Below, piece by piece: positions 10,023-19,414 of a stretch of 64,000 nt of DNA. Numbering within the stretch: the stretch's first letter is position 1; each line of letters begins with the position of its first letter. This DNA is from Neorhizobium galegae bv. orientalis str. HAMBI 540 (lineage in GTDB: Bacteria > Pseudomonadota > Alphaproteobacteria > Rhizobiales > Rhizobiaceae), in NCBI RefSeq assembly GCF_000731315.1, contig NZ_HG938353.1, positions 1,426,001-1,490,000 on the forward strand, in the 5' to 3' direction. The notes beneath the pieces were generated by a model, which was not told the DNA's origin, searched no databases, and saw nothing but the letters and a program-made list of their open reading frames with translations. The position numbers and the translations under genes are program-made.

Positions 10023-10886
10023 ATGGCCATAAATACATCGCAGGACGCCATTCCAATGGACAAGCTCTGGCAGGATGCCGGCGCCAACCGCGCGACCGAC
10101 GATCCGGCGCTGGTGATCGACGTCGGTGGCTTCGAAGGTCCGCTCGACCTGCTGCTTCACCTTGCCCGCACCCAGAAAGTCGATCTCGCCCGCATCTCTG
10201 TCCTGGCGCTTGCTGAACAATATCTCCTGTTCATCGATAGCGCCCGTCGGGTCCGCATCGAGCTTGCAGCCGACTACCTGGTCATGGCCGCCTGGCTTGC
10301 CTACCTGAAGTCCAAACTTCTGATCCCGCAGCAGGTCAAAGGCGACGACGGCCCGAGCGGCGAGGAACTGGCCGCCACGCTCGCCTTCCGCCTGAAGCGA
10401 CTGGAGGCGATGCGGGAGGCAGCGACCCGGCTGGTCAACCGCAACCGGCTTGGCCGCGACGTGTTTGCCCGCGGCGCGCCGGAACATATCCCGCACAATG
10501 TCGAATCCGCCTATGACGCGACGCTTTATGACCTGCTTGCGGCCTATGCCAACCTGCGCCAGCGCACCGCCGTCACCCAAGTGACAATCGAAAGGCGCAA
10601 GGTCTGGTCGCTGGTCGATGCCCGCGAGCTCTTGACCCGCATGCTTGGCGAGGTCGCCGACTGGACGGCGCTGCAGCACTATCTCCTGCCATATCTTGCG
10701 CCGGAGGATCGTGTCACGGCGACCGCCAGCGCCTTTGCCGCTTCGCTGGAACTGGTGCGCGAAGGCAAGCTCGAAATCCGCCAGGACGGCGCTTTCCAGC
10801 CGATCTATTTGCGCAAGGGGCCTGGGCCGCATCAGCCGGCTTCGCCGCAACCCGTCACGGGAGGCGTTGTTGACGCCGCAGGATGA
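10023..10886 (+). CDS. scpA: Segregation and condensation protein A
   Basis: The 287-aa kleisin subunit of the bacterial condensin bridges SMC heads together with ScpB and helps chromosome segregation. The family signature FEGPLDLLLHLARTQKVDLARI is visible in two overlapping parts near residues 40-60, followed by ISVLALAEQYL and a Leu-rich N-terminal helical domain. The C-terminal winged helix ends in TATASAFAASLELVREGKL. ATG 10023 has AAGG seven bases upstream. The scpB start overlaps the end of this gene by 17 bases, so the two are translationally coupled. Confidence 0.94.
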   Translation: MAINTSQDAIPMDKLWQDAGANRATDDPALVIDVGGFEGPLDLLLHLARTQKVDLARISVLALAEQYLLFIDSARRVRIELAADYLVMAAWLAYLKSKLLIPQQVKGDDGPSGEELAATLAFRLKRLEAMREAATRLVNRNRLGRDVFARGAPEHIPHNVESAYDATLYDLLAAYANLRQRTAVTQVTIERRKVWSLVDARELLTRMLGEVADWTALQHYLLPYLAPEDRVTATASAFAASLELVREGKLEIRQDGAFQPIYLRKGPGPHQPASPQPVTGGVVDAAG

Positions 10887-11586
10887 CGACGATCTGCCTA
10901 TCGCTGACGAAGAGGAGGCCGAACCCTCATCTTTTTCACTGGTGGAGGTCGAGCGGATCGCAGAAGCACTGGTTTTCGCCTCGTCCGAGCCGGTCTCGGA
11001 AGCGTTTCTGGCCGAACGCCTGCCGCGAGGCACCAATGTGAATGCCGTGATGCAGCGGCTGGCGGAGGTCTATGCGCCGCGTGGCGTCAATCTGATCCGG
11101 ACCGGCGACCGCTGGGCCTTCCGTACCGCTGCCGATCTCTCCTTCGTCATCCACAAGGACGGCAATGAGACGAAGAAGCTGTCGCGCGCGGCGCTCGAGG
11201 TGCTGGCCATCATCGCCTATCACCAGCCGGTCACCCGCGCCGAGATCGAGGAGATCCGCGGCGTCCAGACCTCCAGGGGAACGCTCGACGTGCTGATGGA
11301 AGCTGGCTGGGTTCGCTTTCGAGGCCGCCGCCGAACTCCGGGACGGCCGGTCACGCTCGCCACGACACCTGATTTCCTTGATCATTTCGGCCTGGAGGAA
11401 CTGCGTGATTTGCCCGGTCTCGAAGAATTGAAGGGCGCAGGCCTGCTTTCCGGTCGCATCCCGCCGGGCTTTGCGATACCCATCCCGCTGAATGTCGACG
11501 ATCTTTCCGAGGACGAGGACCCGATCACGCAACTCGACCTCGAGGAACTCGGCCTGTTGACGCCGGGCGGTGATGCAGAGGAATGA
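10870..11586 (+). CDS. scpB: Segregation and condensation protein B
   Basis: This 238-aa ScpB protein is made of two winged helices and pairs with ScpA and SMC. Recognisable parts are VERIAEALVFASSEPVSE near the N terminus, LSRAALEVLAIIAYHQPVTR, IRGVQTSRGTLDVLMEAGW and GRRRTPGRPV, all standard ScpB blocks. No ATG is suitably placed; TTG 10870 is chosen because GGGAGG ends five bases upstream (10859-10864). TTG 10867 is an equally possible neighbour. The open frame extends much further upstream inside scpA but has no family similarity there. The C-terminal tail is acidic. Confidence 0.93.
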   Translation: MTPQDDDDLPIADEEEAEPSSFSLVEVERIAEALVFASSEPVSEAFLAERLPRGTNVNAVMQRLAEVYAPRGVNLIRTGDRWAFRTAADLSFVIHKDGNETKKLSRAALEVLAIIAYHQPVTRAEIEEIRGVQTSRGTLDVLMEAGWVRFRGRRRTPGRPVTLATTPDFLDHFGLEELRDLPGLEELKGAGLLSGRIPPGFAIPIPLNVDDLSEDEDPITQLDLEELGLLTPGGDAEE

Positions 11587-11947
11587 ACCCAACTTTCTCT
11601 GAAGGCTTGGCTCAGCGGGTGCCAGCCATCGGAGAGGGTTCAGCCCGGAGCGCGTCGGTCTGTCGCGCCATATGCAGAAATAGCTGTATGCGCTCTCCGG
11701 CGAAGTGCAGCAGCGTGTTGCATTTGGCTGGTGATTGCCTTGCTGGGCTCCGGATGCGACCGCTCCTCGGCGGTGTGGAGTACCTGGCAACTTGGGTTCT
11801 CGGAGCTTCGGAATCGTTCCGTGCCGGCCAGTTGTCGGCCGAGGTAAACGACGTCTCGATACCGGTGCCGTCCGAGGACATTTTGGTGTTTGAAAAAGCA
11901 TCATAAAAAGCTTACATCGATGAAACGGTACCAATGGAGTTGGATTT
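11587..11947 (+). other. 361-base gap between scpB and tatA
   Basis: An open frame of 107 codons starts at 11583 with an ATGA overlap to scpB, but its translation has no recognisable motif, many Cys and Arg residues, and codon use unlike its neighbours. The antisense frame is no better. I treat the stretch as non-coding; it probably carries the tatABC promoter, since the bases just before tatA are more AT-rich. Confidence 0.5.
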
Positions 11948-12172
11948 ATGGGTTCTTTCAGTGTGTGGCATTGGCTGATCGTTCTGGTCATCGTGCTCGT
12001 TCTCTTCGGACGCGGCAAGATTCCGGAACTGATGGGCGATTTCGCCAAGGGCATCAAGAGCTTCAAGAAGGGCATGAGCGACGAGGACGCCCCTGAGGCG
12101 AACGGCGCGACGACCACGACGAAGACCGTTGATCTCAAGGCTGAAGAGGCCAAGGAAACCAACCGGTCGTAA
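11948..12172 (+). CDS. tatA: Twin-arginine translocase subunit TatA
   Basis: This 74-aa TatA has one N-terminal transmembrane helix ([16 protein letters not shown]), the [12 protein letters not shown] hinge and an amphipathic helix ([12 protein letters not shown]), then a short charged tail. TatA oligomers form the conducting element for folded proteins exported by the Tat pathway. The FGRGK-P-L and F-K-x-F-K-K-G motifs separate it from TatB. ATG 11948 follows GGAG nine bases upstream. It is the first gene of tatABC and lies 33 bases before tatB. Confidence 0.96.
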   Translation: MGSFSVWHWLIVLVIVLVLFGRGKIPELMGDFAKGIKSFKKGMSDEDAPEANGATTTTKTVDLKAEEAKETNRS

Positions 12173-12205
12173 TGTCCGAGTGGCGGGTTCCAGGAGCCTC
12201 ATTGA

Positions 12206-12928
12206 ATGTTTGATATCGGCTGGACCGAGCTTCTTGTCATAGCGATCGTGCTGATCGTCGTGGTTGGTCCTAAGGATTTGCCGCCCATGCTCAGGGCTTT
12301 CGGCAAGATGACGACCAATCTGCGCAAGATGGCCGGCGATTTTCGCGCGCAATTCGATGAAGCGCTGAAGGAGTCGGAACTCGACGACGTGCGCAAGACG
12401 ATTTCGGATGCGCAGCGGCTGAACCCGACGAATGCGCTCAGGGACGCGATCAACCCGCTCCGGCAGATGGGGCAGGAAATCCGCGCCGACCTGCAGAAGG
12501 CGACGCAGCTGCCGACGGCGGGGGTAAGCCAGACCGATGCCGAGGCTCAGCAGGCTGTCGAGGGCACGTCGCCCGTCGATGCGGCTCCCGAGATCCCGGC
12601 AAACTTCCCGACTGCGACGCCGACGTCGACAATGCCGCCGGTTACCACCGCTCCGGCCCAGTCCGTGCCGGCCGCGGCGGAGGCGGAGGCTGTGGCAGCT
12701 GTTGCTGAAAAGCCAAAGCCGGTCCGCAAGACCGCCTCCAAGGCAAAGCCGGTTCCCGAGGCCGCTGAAGCTCCTGCGGCCCCGGCCGCTATTGTCGAAA
12801 AACCGAAGCGCAGCCGCGCGGCGCCCAAGCCGGCGCCCGTGACCCAGGCTGTGGAAGAGGCGGTCGTCAAGGCTCCGGCCCGTAAGCGCACGCCGAAGAA
12901 GGCCGATACTCCGAAGGACGACGCATGA
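12206..12928 (+). CDS. tatB: Twin-arginine translocase subunit TatB
   Basis: This 240-aa TatB, with TatC, forms the Tat signal-peptide receptor in the inner membrane. The start MFDIGWTELLVIAIVLIVVV and the following GPKDLPPMLRAFG carry the TatB-typical E8 and GP motifs; the amphipathic helix continues to about residue 100. The C-terminal half is a Pro/Ala/Lys-rich low-complexity tail with several PKP and KAP steps, longer than in gamma-proteobacteria but usual in rhizobia. Its stop overlaps the tatC start by four bases (ATGA). Confidence 0.95.
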   Translation: MFDIGWTELLVIAIVLIVVVGPKDLPPMLRAFGKMTTNLRKMAGDFRAQFDEALKESELDDVRKTISDAQRLNPTNALRDAINPLRQMGQEIRADLQKATQLPTAGVSQTDAEAQQAVEGTSPVDAAPEIPANFPTATPTSTMPPVTTAPAQSVPAAAEAEAVAAVAEKPKPVRKTASKAKPVPEAAEAPAAPAAIVEKPKRSRAAPKPAPVTQAVEEAVVKAPARKRTPKKADTPKDDA

Positions 12929-13749
12929 GCGGTGACATCGAAGACAAGCCGCAGCCGCTCATCGAGCATCTGATGGAGCTGCGCACGAGGCTGATCTGGT
13001 CGATCGGCGCGTTTTTCGTCGCCTTCGTCGTCTGTTTTTTCTTCGCCAAGCAGCTCTTCAACCTGCTCGTGGTCCCCTATAAGTGGGCGGTTCTCTGGGC
13101 CCACCTCGATCTTGCCAAGTCCGAACTGATTTATACCGCGCCGCAGGAATTCTTCTTCACGCAGGTGAAGGTGGCGATGTTCGGCGCGCTGGTGATTGCC
13201 TTCCCGGTGATCGCCTCGCAGATCTACAAGTTCGTGGCACCGGGTCTCTACAAGAACGAACGGGCGGCTTTCCTGCCGTTCCTGATCGCTTCGCCGATCC
13301 TCTTCCTGATGGGCGGCGCTCTGGTCTATTTCTTCTTCACTCCCATGGTCATGTGGTTCTTCCTTGCCATGCAGCAGGCGCCGACCGAAGGCGAAGTCGG
13401 CATTTCACTTCTGCCACGGGTTTCGGAATATCTGAGCCTGATCATGACGTTGGTCCTGTCCTTTGGACTGGTGTTCCAGCTTCCGGTCGTCACTACGCTG
13501 CTCGCCCGCGTCGGCATTCTCACCAGCGACTGGCTTCGGCAGAAACGCAAATACGCGATCGTGCTTGCGTTCGTCGTAGCCGCCGTGCTGACGCCGCCCG
13601 ATCCGATGTCCCAGATCGGTCTTGCACTGCCGACCATCCTTCTCTACGAGATTTCCATCTACGCCGCACGACTCGTCGAGCGCAAACGTGCCGAGGAAAA
13701 GCTTTCGGAGCAGGAACCTTCGGATGTTGCGGAGACGGACAAGGCCTGA
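12925..13749 (+). CDS. tatC: Twin-arginine translocase subunit TatC
   Basis: This 274-aa TatC is the multi-spanning core of the Tat receptor. The cytoplasmic N terminus contains PLIEHLMELRTRLI with the conserved Glu that contacts the twin-arginine signal. The first periplasmic loop has YTAPQEFFFTQVKV and the second cytoplasmic loop the F-x-A-P-G-L-Y-x-x-E-R pattern. Six hydrophobic helices can be counted. It overlaps tatB by four bases and precedes serS by 55 bases. Confidence 0.96.
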   Translation: MSGDIEDKPQPLIEHLMELRTRLIWSIGAFFVAFVVCFFFAKQLFNLLVVPYKWAVLWAHLDLAKSELIYTAPQEFFFTQVKVAMFGALVIAFPVIASQIYKFVAPGLYKNERAAFLPFLIASPILFLMGGALVYFFFTPMVMWFFLAMQQAPTEGEVGISLLPRVSEYLSLIMTLVLSFGLVFQLPVVTTLLARVGILTSDWLRQKRKYAIVLAFVVAAVLTPPDPMSQIGLALPTILLYEISIYAARLVERKRAEEKLSEQEPSDVAETDKA

Positions 13750-13804
13750 AGCCTTCCGGCCTGCCTTGCGAGTCCGCGGCGTTCCGCTCTAAAGGCAAGG
13801 CAAG

Positions 13805-15088
13805 ATGCTCGATATCAAGTGGATCCGTGAAAACGAAGGGGCTTTGGACGCAGCGCTGAACAAGCGTGGCGCAGAGCCCATGGCGGCAACCCTCCTGGCG
13901 CTGGACGACACGCGCCGTTCCGTCATCCAGAAGCTTCAGGACATGCAGTCCCGCCGCAATGCCGCTTCCAAGGAGATCGGCATCGCGCTCGGGCAGAAGA
14001 ATTCCGAGCTTGCCGAAAAGCTGAAGGCAGAGGTCGCCGTCATCAAGGACACGATGCCGGTTGCCGAGCAGGAAGAGCGCGAGGCCGTCGCGGCGCTCGA
14101 AGACGCCCTGTCGCGTATCCCGAACATCCCGTTTGATGACGTACCGGTCGGCAAGGATGAGCACGATAACGTGGTCAAGCATGTTGTCGGCGAAAAGCCG
14201 CGCTGGAACCATGCGGCCAAGGAGCACTACGAGATCGGCGAAGCGCTCGGAATGATGGATTTCGAGCGGGCCACGAAACTCTCAGGCTCGCGCTTCACCG
14301 TGCTCACCGGCCAGCTCGCCAGGCTCGAACGGGCTCTCGGCCAGTTCATGATCGACATGCACACCACGGAGCACGGATATACGGAAGTTTCTTCGCCGCT
14401 GATGGTGAAGGGCGACGCCATGTACGGCACCGGCCAGCTGCCGAAGTTCGAGGAAGACCTCTTCAAGACGACGGATGGCCGCTACCTGATCCCGACGGCT
14501 GAAGTGACGCTCACCAACCTCGTTTCCGGGGAAATCCTGGAACAGGAAAAGTTGCCGCTGCGCTTCACGGCGCTGACGCCATCCTTCCGCTCGGAAGCCG
14601 GTTCCGCCGGCCGCGATACGCGCGGCATGCTGCGCCAGCACCAGTTCTGGAAGTGCGAACTCGTATCGATCACCGATCAGGAAAGCTCGATCGCCGAGCA
14701 CGAGCGTATGACTGAATGCGCCGAGAATATGCTGAAGCGCCTTGGCCTGCATTTCCGCACCATGACGCTCTGCACCGGCGATATGGGTTTTGGCGCACGC
14801 AAGACTTATGACATCGAGGTCTGGCTGCCGGGCCAGGATACCTACCGCGAAATCTCGTCCTGCTCCGTCTGCGGCGATTTCCAGGGGCGCCGCATGAACG
14901 CGCGCTACCGGTCCAAGGACGACAAGGCGCTGAAGTTCGTTCACACGCTGAACGGCTCCGGTGTCGCGGTCGGCCGCTGCCTGATCGCGGTCATGGAAAA
15001 TTACCTGAACGAGGATGGTTCGGTCACAATTCCGGACGCGCTCCTGCCGTATATGGGTGGTCTGACCAAGATCGAGCGGGCGGCCTGA
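13805..15088 (+). CDS. serS: Seryl-tRNA synthetase
   Basis: This 427-aa class II synthetase charges tRNA-Ser and tRNA-Sec. The N-terminal coiled-coil arm that clamps the tRNA long variable arm spans about residues 25-110. Motif 2 is visible as [19 protein letters not shown] followed by [10 protein letters not shown], and motif 3 as [17 protein letters not shown]. Length is standard. The last base of its TGA is shared with the surE ATG arrangement (TGATG), indicating translational coupling. Confidence 0.97.
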   Translation: MLDIKWIRENEGALDAALNKRGAEPMAATLLALDDTRRSVIQKLQDMQSRRNAASKEIGIALGQKNSELAEKLKAEVAVIKDTMPVAEQEEREAVAALEDALSRIPNIPFDDVPVGKDEHDNVVKHVVGEKPRWNHAAKEHYEIGEALGMMDFERATKLSGSRFTVLTGQLARLERALGQFMIDMHTTEHGYTEVSSPLMVKGDAMYGTGQLPKFEEDLFKTTDGRYLIPTAEVTLTNLVSGEILEQEKLPLRFTALTPSFRSEAGSAGRDTRGMLRQHQFWKCELVSITDQESSIAEHERMTECAENMLKRLGLHFRTMTLCTGDMGFGARKTYDIEVWLPGQDTYREISSCSVCGDFQGRRMNARYRSKDDKALKFVHTLNGSGVAVGRCLIAVMENYLNEDGSVTIPDALLPYMGGLTKIERAA

Positions 15089-15858
15089 TGCGGATACTTC
15101 TGACCAACGATGATGGCATTCACGCCGAAGGCCTCGCCGTTCTCGAGCGGATAGCCCGGAAACTTTCGGACGACGTCTGGATCGTGGCACCGGAAACCGA
15201 CCAGAGCGGTCTTGCCCATTCGCTGACGCTTTCCGAACCGCTCCGTCTGCGCAAAGTCGGCGACAAGCACTTTGCGTTGCGCGGCACGCCGACCGACTGC
15301 GTCATCATGGGCATCCGCGAAATCCTGCCCGAGAAGCCGGATCTGGTACTGTCGGGTGTCAACGACGGCGCCAACATGGCCGATGACGTCACCTATTCCG
15401 GTACTATCGCCGGCGCTATCGAAGGCACGCTCCAGGGCGTGCGCTCGTTTTCGCTGAGCCAGGCAGTGCGTCGCGAGAACGGTCGTTTTGCGCCTTGGGA
15501 AGTCGCCGAATCCTATGCACCGGACCTCATTCGCAAACTGATCGACGTGGACCTGCCCGACGGCACCTTCCTCAACCTCAATTTCCCGAACTGCGAGCCC
15601 AGCGAGGTTCAGGGCGTCGAGGTGACGTCGCAGGGCAAGCTCGATTTCGGCCTGACGATCGACGCCCGCAACGACGGCCGCGGTCTGCCATATTACTGGC
15701 TGCGATTCGGCGAACGGAAAGGGCATTTCCGCGAGGGCAGCGATATTCAGGCGCTCAAGGAAAACAAGATTTCCGTGACTCCGCTGAAGCTGGACCTGAC
15801 CGATCATTCGGTTCAGGATCGTGTGGCGAAAGCACTGGGATTCGGAGCTGCCGATTGA
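15088..15858 (+). CDS. surE: 5'/3'-nucleotidase SurE
   Basis: This 256-aa SurE is a metal-dependent nucleoside monophosphate phosphatase active as a dimer in the cytoplasm. The N-terminal [15 protein letters not shown] holds the paired Asp that bind the metal, and [19 protein letters not shown] holds the SGxNxG signature. Length agrees with the family. The gene begins at the serS stop (TGATG) and is followed directly by pcm, the order known from many proteobacteria (surE-pcm-nlpD). Confidence 0.96.
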   Translation: MRILLTNDDGIHAEGLAVLERIARKLSDDVWIVAPETDQSGLAHSLTLSEPLRLRKVGDKHFALRGTPTDCVIMGIREILPEKPDLVLSGVNDGANMADDVTYSGTIAGAIEGTLQGVRSFSLSQAVRRENGRFAPWEVAESYAPDLIRKLIDVDLPDGTFLNLNFPNCEPSEVQGVEVTSQGKLDFGLTIDARNDGRGLPYYWLRFGERKGHFREGSDIQALKENKISVTPLKLDLTDHSVQDRVAKALGFGAAD

Positions 15859-15866
15859 AATCGGGC

Positions 15867-16505
15867 ATGGTCGAAAAAGAAGGTTTTGCGGCGCTCGTGC
15901 TGCGCCTCAGGTCGGAAGGCATTTCCGACCTCGATCTGCTGACCGCCGTTGAACAGACGCAGCGCTCACAGTTCGTGCCACCGCCGCTTGCCGAAGATGC
16001 CTATTCCAGCCGCACGGTGCCGATCGATTGCGGATCCTTCATGGAAGGCGCTGATCTCGCCGTCCGGTTGCTGCATCGCCTCCAGGTCAAGCCCGGGCAC
16101 AGGGTGCTCGAAATCGGCACGGGCAGCGGCTTCACCGCCGCCGTTATCGCCCGCATCGCCGAGCGGGTGCTGACCGTTGAGCGCTACCGCACCCTGGTCA
16201 CCGCAGCCCAGAGCCGCATGGATGCGCTGGGGCTGCGCAATGTCGTCGTGCGTCAGGCGGACGGTGGCAACGGCATGCCGGGCGAGGGCACGTTCGACCG
16301 CATTTTCGTCACGGCAGCCTTTCCGTCACTGCCGCGATTCTACGCCGAGCAACTCACGCACGGCGGTTCGATGCTTGCTCCGCTGATGGATGGCGAGGCC
16401 TGCATGATGGTGCGCCTCACCAAGACCGGCAGCCGATTCGAACGTGAAGACCTGTTCCCGGTGCCTTTTCTGCCGATCGTTCCGCATATCGCTGCAGCGC
16501 TGTAG
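15867..16505 (+). CDS. pcm: Protein-L-isoaspartate O-methyltransferase
   Basis: This 212-aa SAM-dependent methyltransferase repairs isoaspartyl residues in aged proteins. Visible motifs are the PCMT-typical FVPPPLAEDAYSSRTVPI near the N terminus, motif I VLEIGTGSGFTAAVIA, and ERVLTVERY. ATG 15867 begins nine bases after the surE stop. An in-frame TTG at 15855, with GGAG eight bases before it, would overlap surE and add four residues, so the start is uncertain by that much. An intergenic gap of about 150 bases precedes the next gene. Confidence 0.94.
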   Translation: MVEKEGFAALVLRLRSEGISDLDLLTAVEQTQRSQFVPPPLAEDAYSSRTVPIDCGSFMEGADLAVRLLHRLQVKPGHRVLEIGTGSGFTAAVIARIAERVLTVERYRTLVTAAQSRMDALGLRNVVVRQADGGNGMPGEGTFDRIFVTAAFPSLPRFYAEQLTHGGSMLAPLMDGEACMMVRLTKTGSRFEREDLFPVPFLPIVPHIAAAL

Positions 16506-16652
16506 ACGGTTGGTTCCATGCCATGCCGGCCTTTTGGCGGTCATGGTTATCAATTTCCCAAAAAATTTAGGACAATGCCTGCCCTTTAACAGTGCAGTAA
16601 GACTAACGCGCTTTAATGACTCTCACGATGGTGGCGTATCTGTAAGCGAGTC

Positions 16653-18272
16653 ATGCGTATGAAGAGTTCTCCGAAATTCGGAAAATCCGTAATCAAATTT
16701 GCTGTCGCGGCACTGCTTGCCAGCGCAGCGACAGGGTGCAGTTCGGACGCGACGCGTTTCTCGGGGCTCTTTTCGAAGTCCGACAACATAACGACGGCGT
16801 CCATTCCGCAGCGGCAGGGGGGTGGGGCCTATGGCCAAGCACCGACGCCGCAGGCCGATCTTGGATCCGGCCAGGCTCAGGCGTTGCCGCCAATTCCGCG
16901 GAACGACTACGGTTCACGCAATACCGCCATGGCTCAACCGTATCCCGGTAATTCCGGCGGTTATACCTCGCCGGCGCGCACCGCATCCGCTCCCGTCGCC
17001 GTCCAGCGCTCCGAACTCGCGGCCCCGACCGGCGCCACGGCGCAGCGTAACACCGCACCGATGGGCCGTGATCCGGCGAACCGCCAGGAAGCGCTCGCCC
17101 AACCATTCCCCGGTCGTCAATCAGCGAGCCACACGCTCGTCGCTCCGTCTTCATCGACGCTGAAGGCCGACAATGTCGTCACCGGCACGACCGCAAAGCC
17201 GATGTCCGGCTGGTCCGCGGTCAACGCGCCGAAGGTGACGCTGAGGCCCGGTGAAACGGTTTCGACGCTGTCCAAGCGTTATGGCGTTCCGGAAAAGGAA
17301 ATCCTGAAGGCCAATGGCGGCGCCGTTGCTCCCGGCCAGTCTGTCCTTATCCCGACCTTCGGCACGGCGCAGAATTCTGCGAAGAACGCCGCCGGCACGA
17401 TCGACCTCCAGAACAAGGCTCCGGCACCAGCCCACGAGCCCGAGCAGAAACTCGCGGTTCTGCCGACCCCGGCACGCGACAAGGCGATGGCCGAACCCGC
17501 CAAGTTGACGCCTCCGGGCGGCAAGCCGGTTGGTGGTACCTATGTGGTCAAGCCGGGCGACACGATCAACAAGATCGCTCGCGAGACCGGCACGCCGATC
17601 GATCAGCTGAAAGCGGCCAACAACCTGACCTCCGGCGGCGTCCGGATCGGGCAAACGCTGAAGGTCGCCAACGGCGTTGCGGCTCCTGTCGCCGATCCGG
17701 TCAAGACCGCGTCCATTCCGCAGAAGCCGGTCGAAAAGGCCGCAGCCGCGGCACCGAAGCCGGCTGCTCCTGCCACGGCCCAGGTCGCTCAGGTTGCTGT
17801 GGCGCCTGCCGCTGCCAAGGCCGCTGTCGATGGCGCCTCCGTCGCCGATGTCGAGAAGAAGTCGGACACCGCCTCCGTGGCGCCGCAGTCCACCGGCATC
17901 GGCAAGTATCGCTGGCCGGTCAATGGTGCGGTCATCGCCGGCTACGGCCAGAACGTCGACGGCAATCGCAATGACGGCATCGACATCTCGGTTCCGGAAG
18001 GCACCCCGATCAAGGCTGCCGAAAACGGCGTGGTCATCTATGCCGGCAACGGCTTGAAGCAGCTCGGCAACACGGTTCTCGTCCGTCACGACGACGGCAA
18101 GGTCACCGTTTACGGCCACGCCGGCAGCATCAACGTCACCCGCGGGCAGAAGATCACCCGCGGCCAGACGGTTGCCGCCTCCGGCATGAGCGGCGACGCC
18201 AAGCGCCCGCAGGTCCACTTCGAGGTCCGCAAGGACGCGACCCCGGTCAACCCGATTACCTTCCTTGAATAA
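16653..18272 (+). CDS. nlpD: NlpD-type LysM / degenerate LytM (M23) lipoprotein
   Basis: This 539-aa envelope protein starts with a signal sequence ending at AATGCSS, a weak lipobox. Two LysM domains lie at about residues 194-237 and 294-337 (GTYVVKPGDTINKIARETG), and a LytM/M23 domain at about 425-535. The M23 metal ligands are degenerate: the H-x-G-x-D motif reads NDGID and the H-x-H motif reads QVH. Such domains do not cut peptidoglycan but activate amidases, as in NlpD, EnvC and DipM. Position after surE-pcm supports an NlpD role in daughter-cell separation. ATG 16659 is an alternative start. A strong terminator follows. Confidence 0.88.
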   Translation: MRMKSSPKFGKSVIKFAVAALLASAATGCSSDATRFSGLFSKSDNITTASIPQRQGGGAYGQAPTPQADLGSGQAQALPPIPRNDYGSRNTAMAQPYPGNSGGYTSPARTASAPVAVQRSELAAPTGATAQRNTAPMGRDPANRQEALAQPFPGRQSASHTLVAPSSSTLKADNVVTGTTAKPMSGWSAVNAPKVTLRPGETVSTLSKRYGVPEKEILKANGGAVAPGQSVLIPTFGTAQNSAKNAAGTIDLQNKAPAPAHEPEQKLAVLPTPARDKAMAEPAKLTPPGGKPVGGTYVVKPGDTINKIARETGTPIDQLKAANNLTSGGVRIGQTLKVANGVAAPVADPVKTASIPQKPVEKAAAAAPKPAAPATAQVAQVAVAPAAAKAAVDGASVADVEKKSDTASVAPQSTGIGKYRWPVNGAVIAGYGQNVDGNRNDGIDISVPEGTPIKAAENGVVIYAGNGLKQLGNTVLVRHDDGKVTVYGHAGSINVTRGQKITRGQTVAASGMSGDAKRPQVHFEVRKDATPVNPITFLE

Positions 18273-18298
18273 GTAGTGCGTTTCAGGGGACGGAGAAA

Positions 18299-18321
18299 AG
18301 CCCGGCAGTGCCGGGCTTTTT
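18299..18321 (+). terminator. Rho-independent terminator after nlpD
   Basis: AGCCCGGC (18299-18306) pairs with GCCGGGCT (18310-18317) around the loop AGT and runs into TTTTT. It lies 26 bases after the nlpD stop and ends the serS-surE-pcm-nlpD strand before the convergent DUF815 gene. Confidence 0.9.
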
Positions 18322-18345
18322 GCGTTCTCAGTGTTTTTTCAGGTT

Positions 18346-19218
18346 TCAATCTCGGGAAAGCGGTTTCCGCAGCCGCCCGGCGAGATCCTGGATATATTGC
18401 CAGGCGACACGGCCCGAGCGCCCGCCGCGGGTGGTCGCCCATTCGAGCGCCTCGTGATGCAGGGTCTCCTGGTCGAGGCCAAGTTCGAAATGTTCGGCGT
18501 AACCATCGATCATCTTCAGATAGTCGTCCTGGCTGCATTTGTGGAAACCGAGCCACAGGCCGAAACGATCCGACAGCGACACCTTTTCCTCGACCGCCTC
18601 GGACGGATTGATCGCCGTCGACTGCTCGTTCTCCATCATGTGGCGCGGCAGGAGATGGCGGCGGTTCGAGGTCGCGTAGAACAGAACATTGTCCGGCCGG
18701 CCCTCGATGCCGCCGTCGAGTGCCGCCTTCAGCGACTTGTAGGCGGTATCGTCGTGGTCGAAGGACAGATCGTCGCAGAAGACGATGACGCGCTGGCCGG
18801 AAGCCTTGAGGATATCGAGCAGGGCGGGGAGCGAGGCGATGTCTTCGCGATGCACCTCGACGAGTTTCAGCGAGATCCCTGTCGCTGCGCGCACGTCTTC
18901 GTGCACGGCCTTCACCAGCGAGGACTTGCCCATGCCGCGGGCGCCCCACAGCAGCACGTTGTTGGCGGCAAAGCCTTCCGCAAACCGCAGGGTGTTTTCG
19001 TGAAGAATGTCACGCACGTGATCGACGCCGCGGATCAGCGTCAGGGCGACCCGGTTCGGACGCGGCACCGGCTGCAGGCGCTGGTTTGCCGGGATCCAGA
19101 CGAAGCAGTCGGCGGCATTCCAGTCGTTGACGGCGGGCGGAGGGCCGGCAAGCCGTTCCAGCGCATCCGCAAGCCTGCGGACCTCGGTCAGGATCAGAGT
19201 GTTGAAGTCGTCGCTCAT
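18346..19218 (-). CDS. DUF815 family AAA-type ATPase
   Basis: This 290-aa P-loop ATPase belongs to the DUF815 family. Walker A is GARGMGKSSLVKAVHED near residue 90, and a Walker B-like segment is RVIVFCDDLSFD near 150. The N-terminal DCFVWIP and the C-terminal GRSGRVAWQYIQDLAGRL are family hallmarks. The biochemical role is not established. The start at 19218 is chosen because GGAGAA lies six bases upstream on the minus strand; a longer open frame continues upstream without similarity. It converges on nlpD and diverges from yajC. Confidence 0.88.
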   Translation of the reverse strand: MSDDFNTLILTEVRRLADALERLAGPPPAVNDWNAADCFVWIPANQRLQPVPRPNRVALTLIRGVDHVRDILHENTLRFAEGFAANNVLLWGARGMGKSSLVKAVHEDVRAATGISLKLVEVHREDIASLPALLDILKASGQRVIVFCDDLSFDHDDTAYKSLKAALDGGIEGRPDNVLFYATSNRRHLLPRHMMENEQSTAINPSEAVEEKVSLSDRFGLWLGFHKCSQDDYLKMIDGYAEHFELGLDQETLHHEALEWATTRGGRSGRVAWQYIQDLAGRLRKPLSRD

Positions 19219-19414
19219 GGTGTTTCTCCGGTCGCATCGGCCAGTTTTTGAGCCTTTTCGCTGCGGTAACATGCTCGTTGGTGCATCAAAAGCCTGAGAG
19301 CCGCGAATTCGGTACGCCGCTCGGCGTGTTTCTGTTGCATTCCGGCCTATCGCAACTATATTCCGGCGGCTTGAAACGGGGGCCCGGCGCCTCCGGTAAT
19401 CTTAGGAGTTTTCG

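Noticed and set aside
11583..11906. 107-codon frame overlapping the scpB stop by ATGA
   Set aside because: The overlap looks attractive, but the translation has no motif and its codon use does not resemble neighbours, and no ribosome site precedes it.
16653..18272. Active M23 endopeptidase call
   Set aside because: Two of the zinc ligands are replaced (NDGID, QVH).
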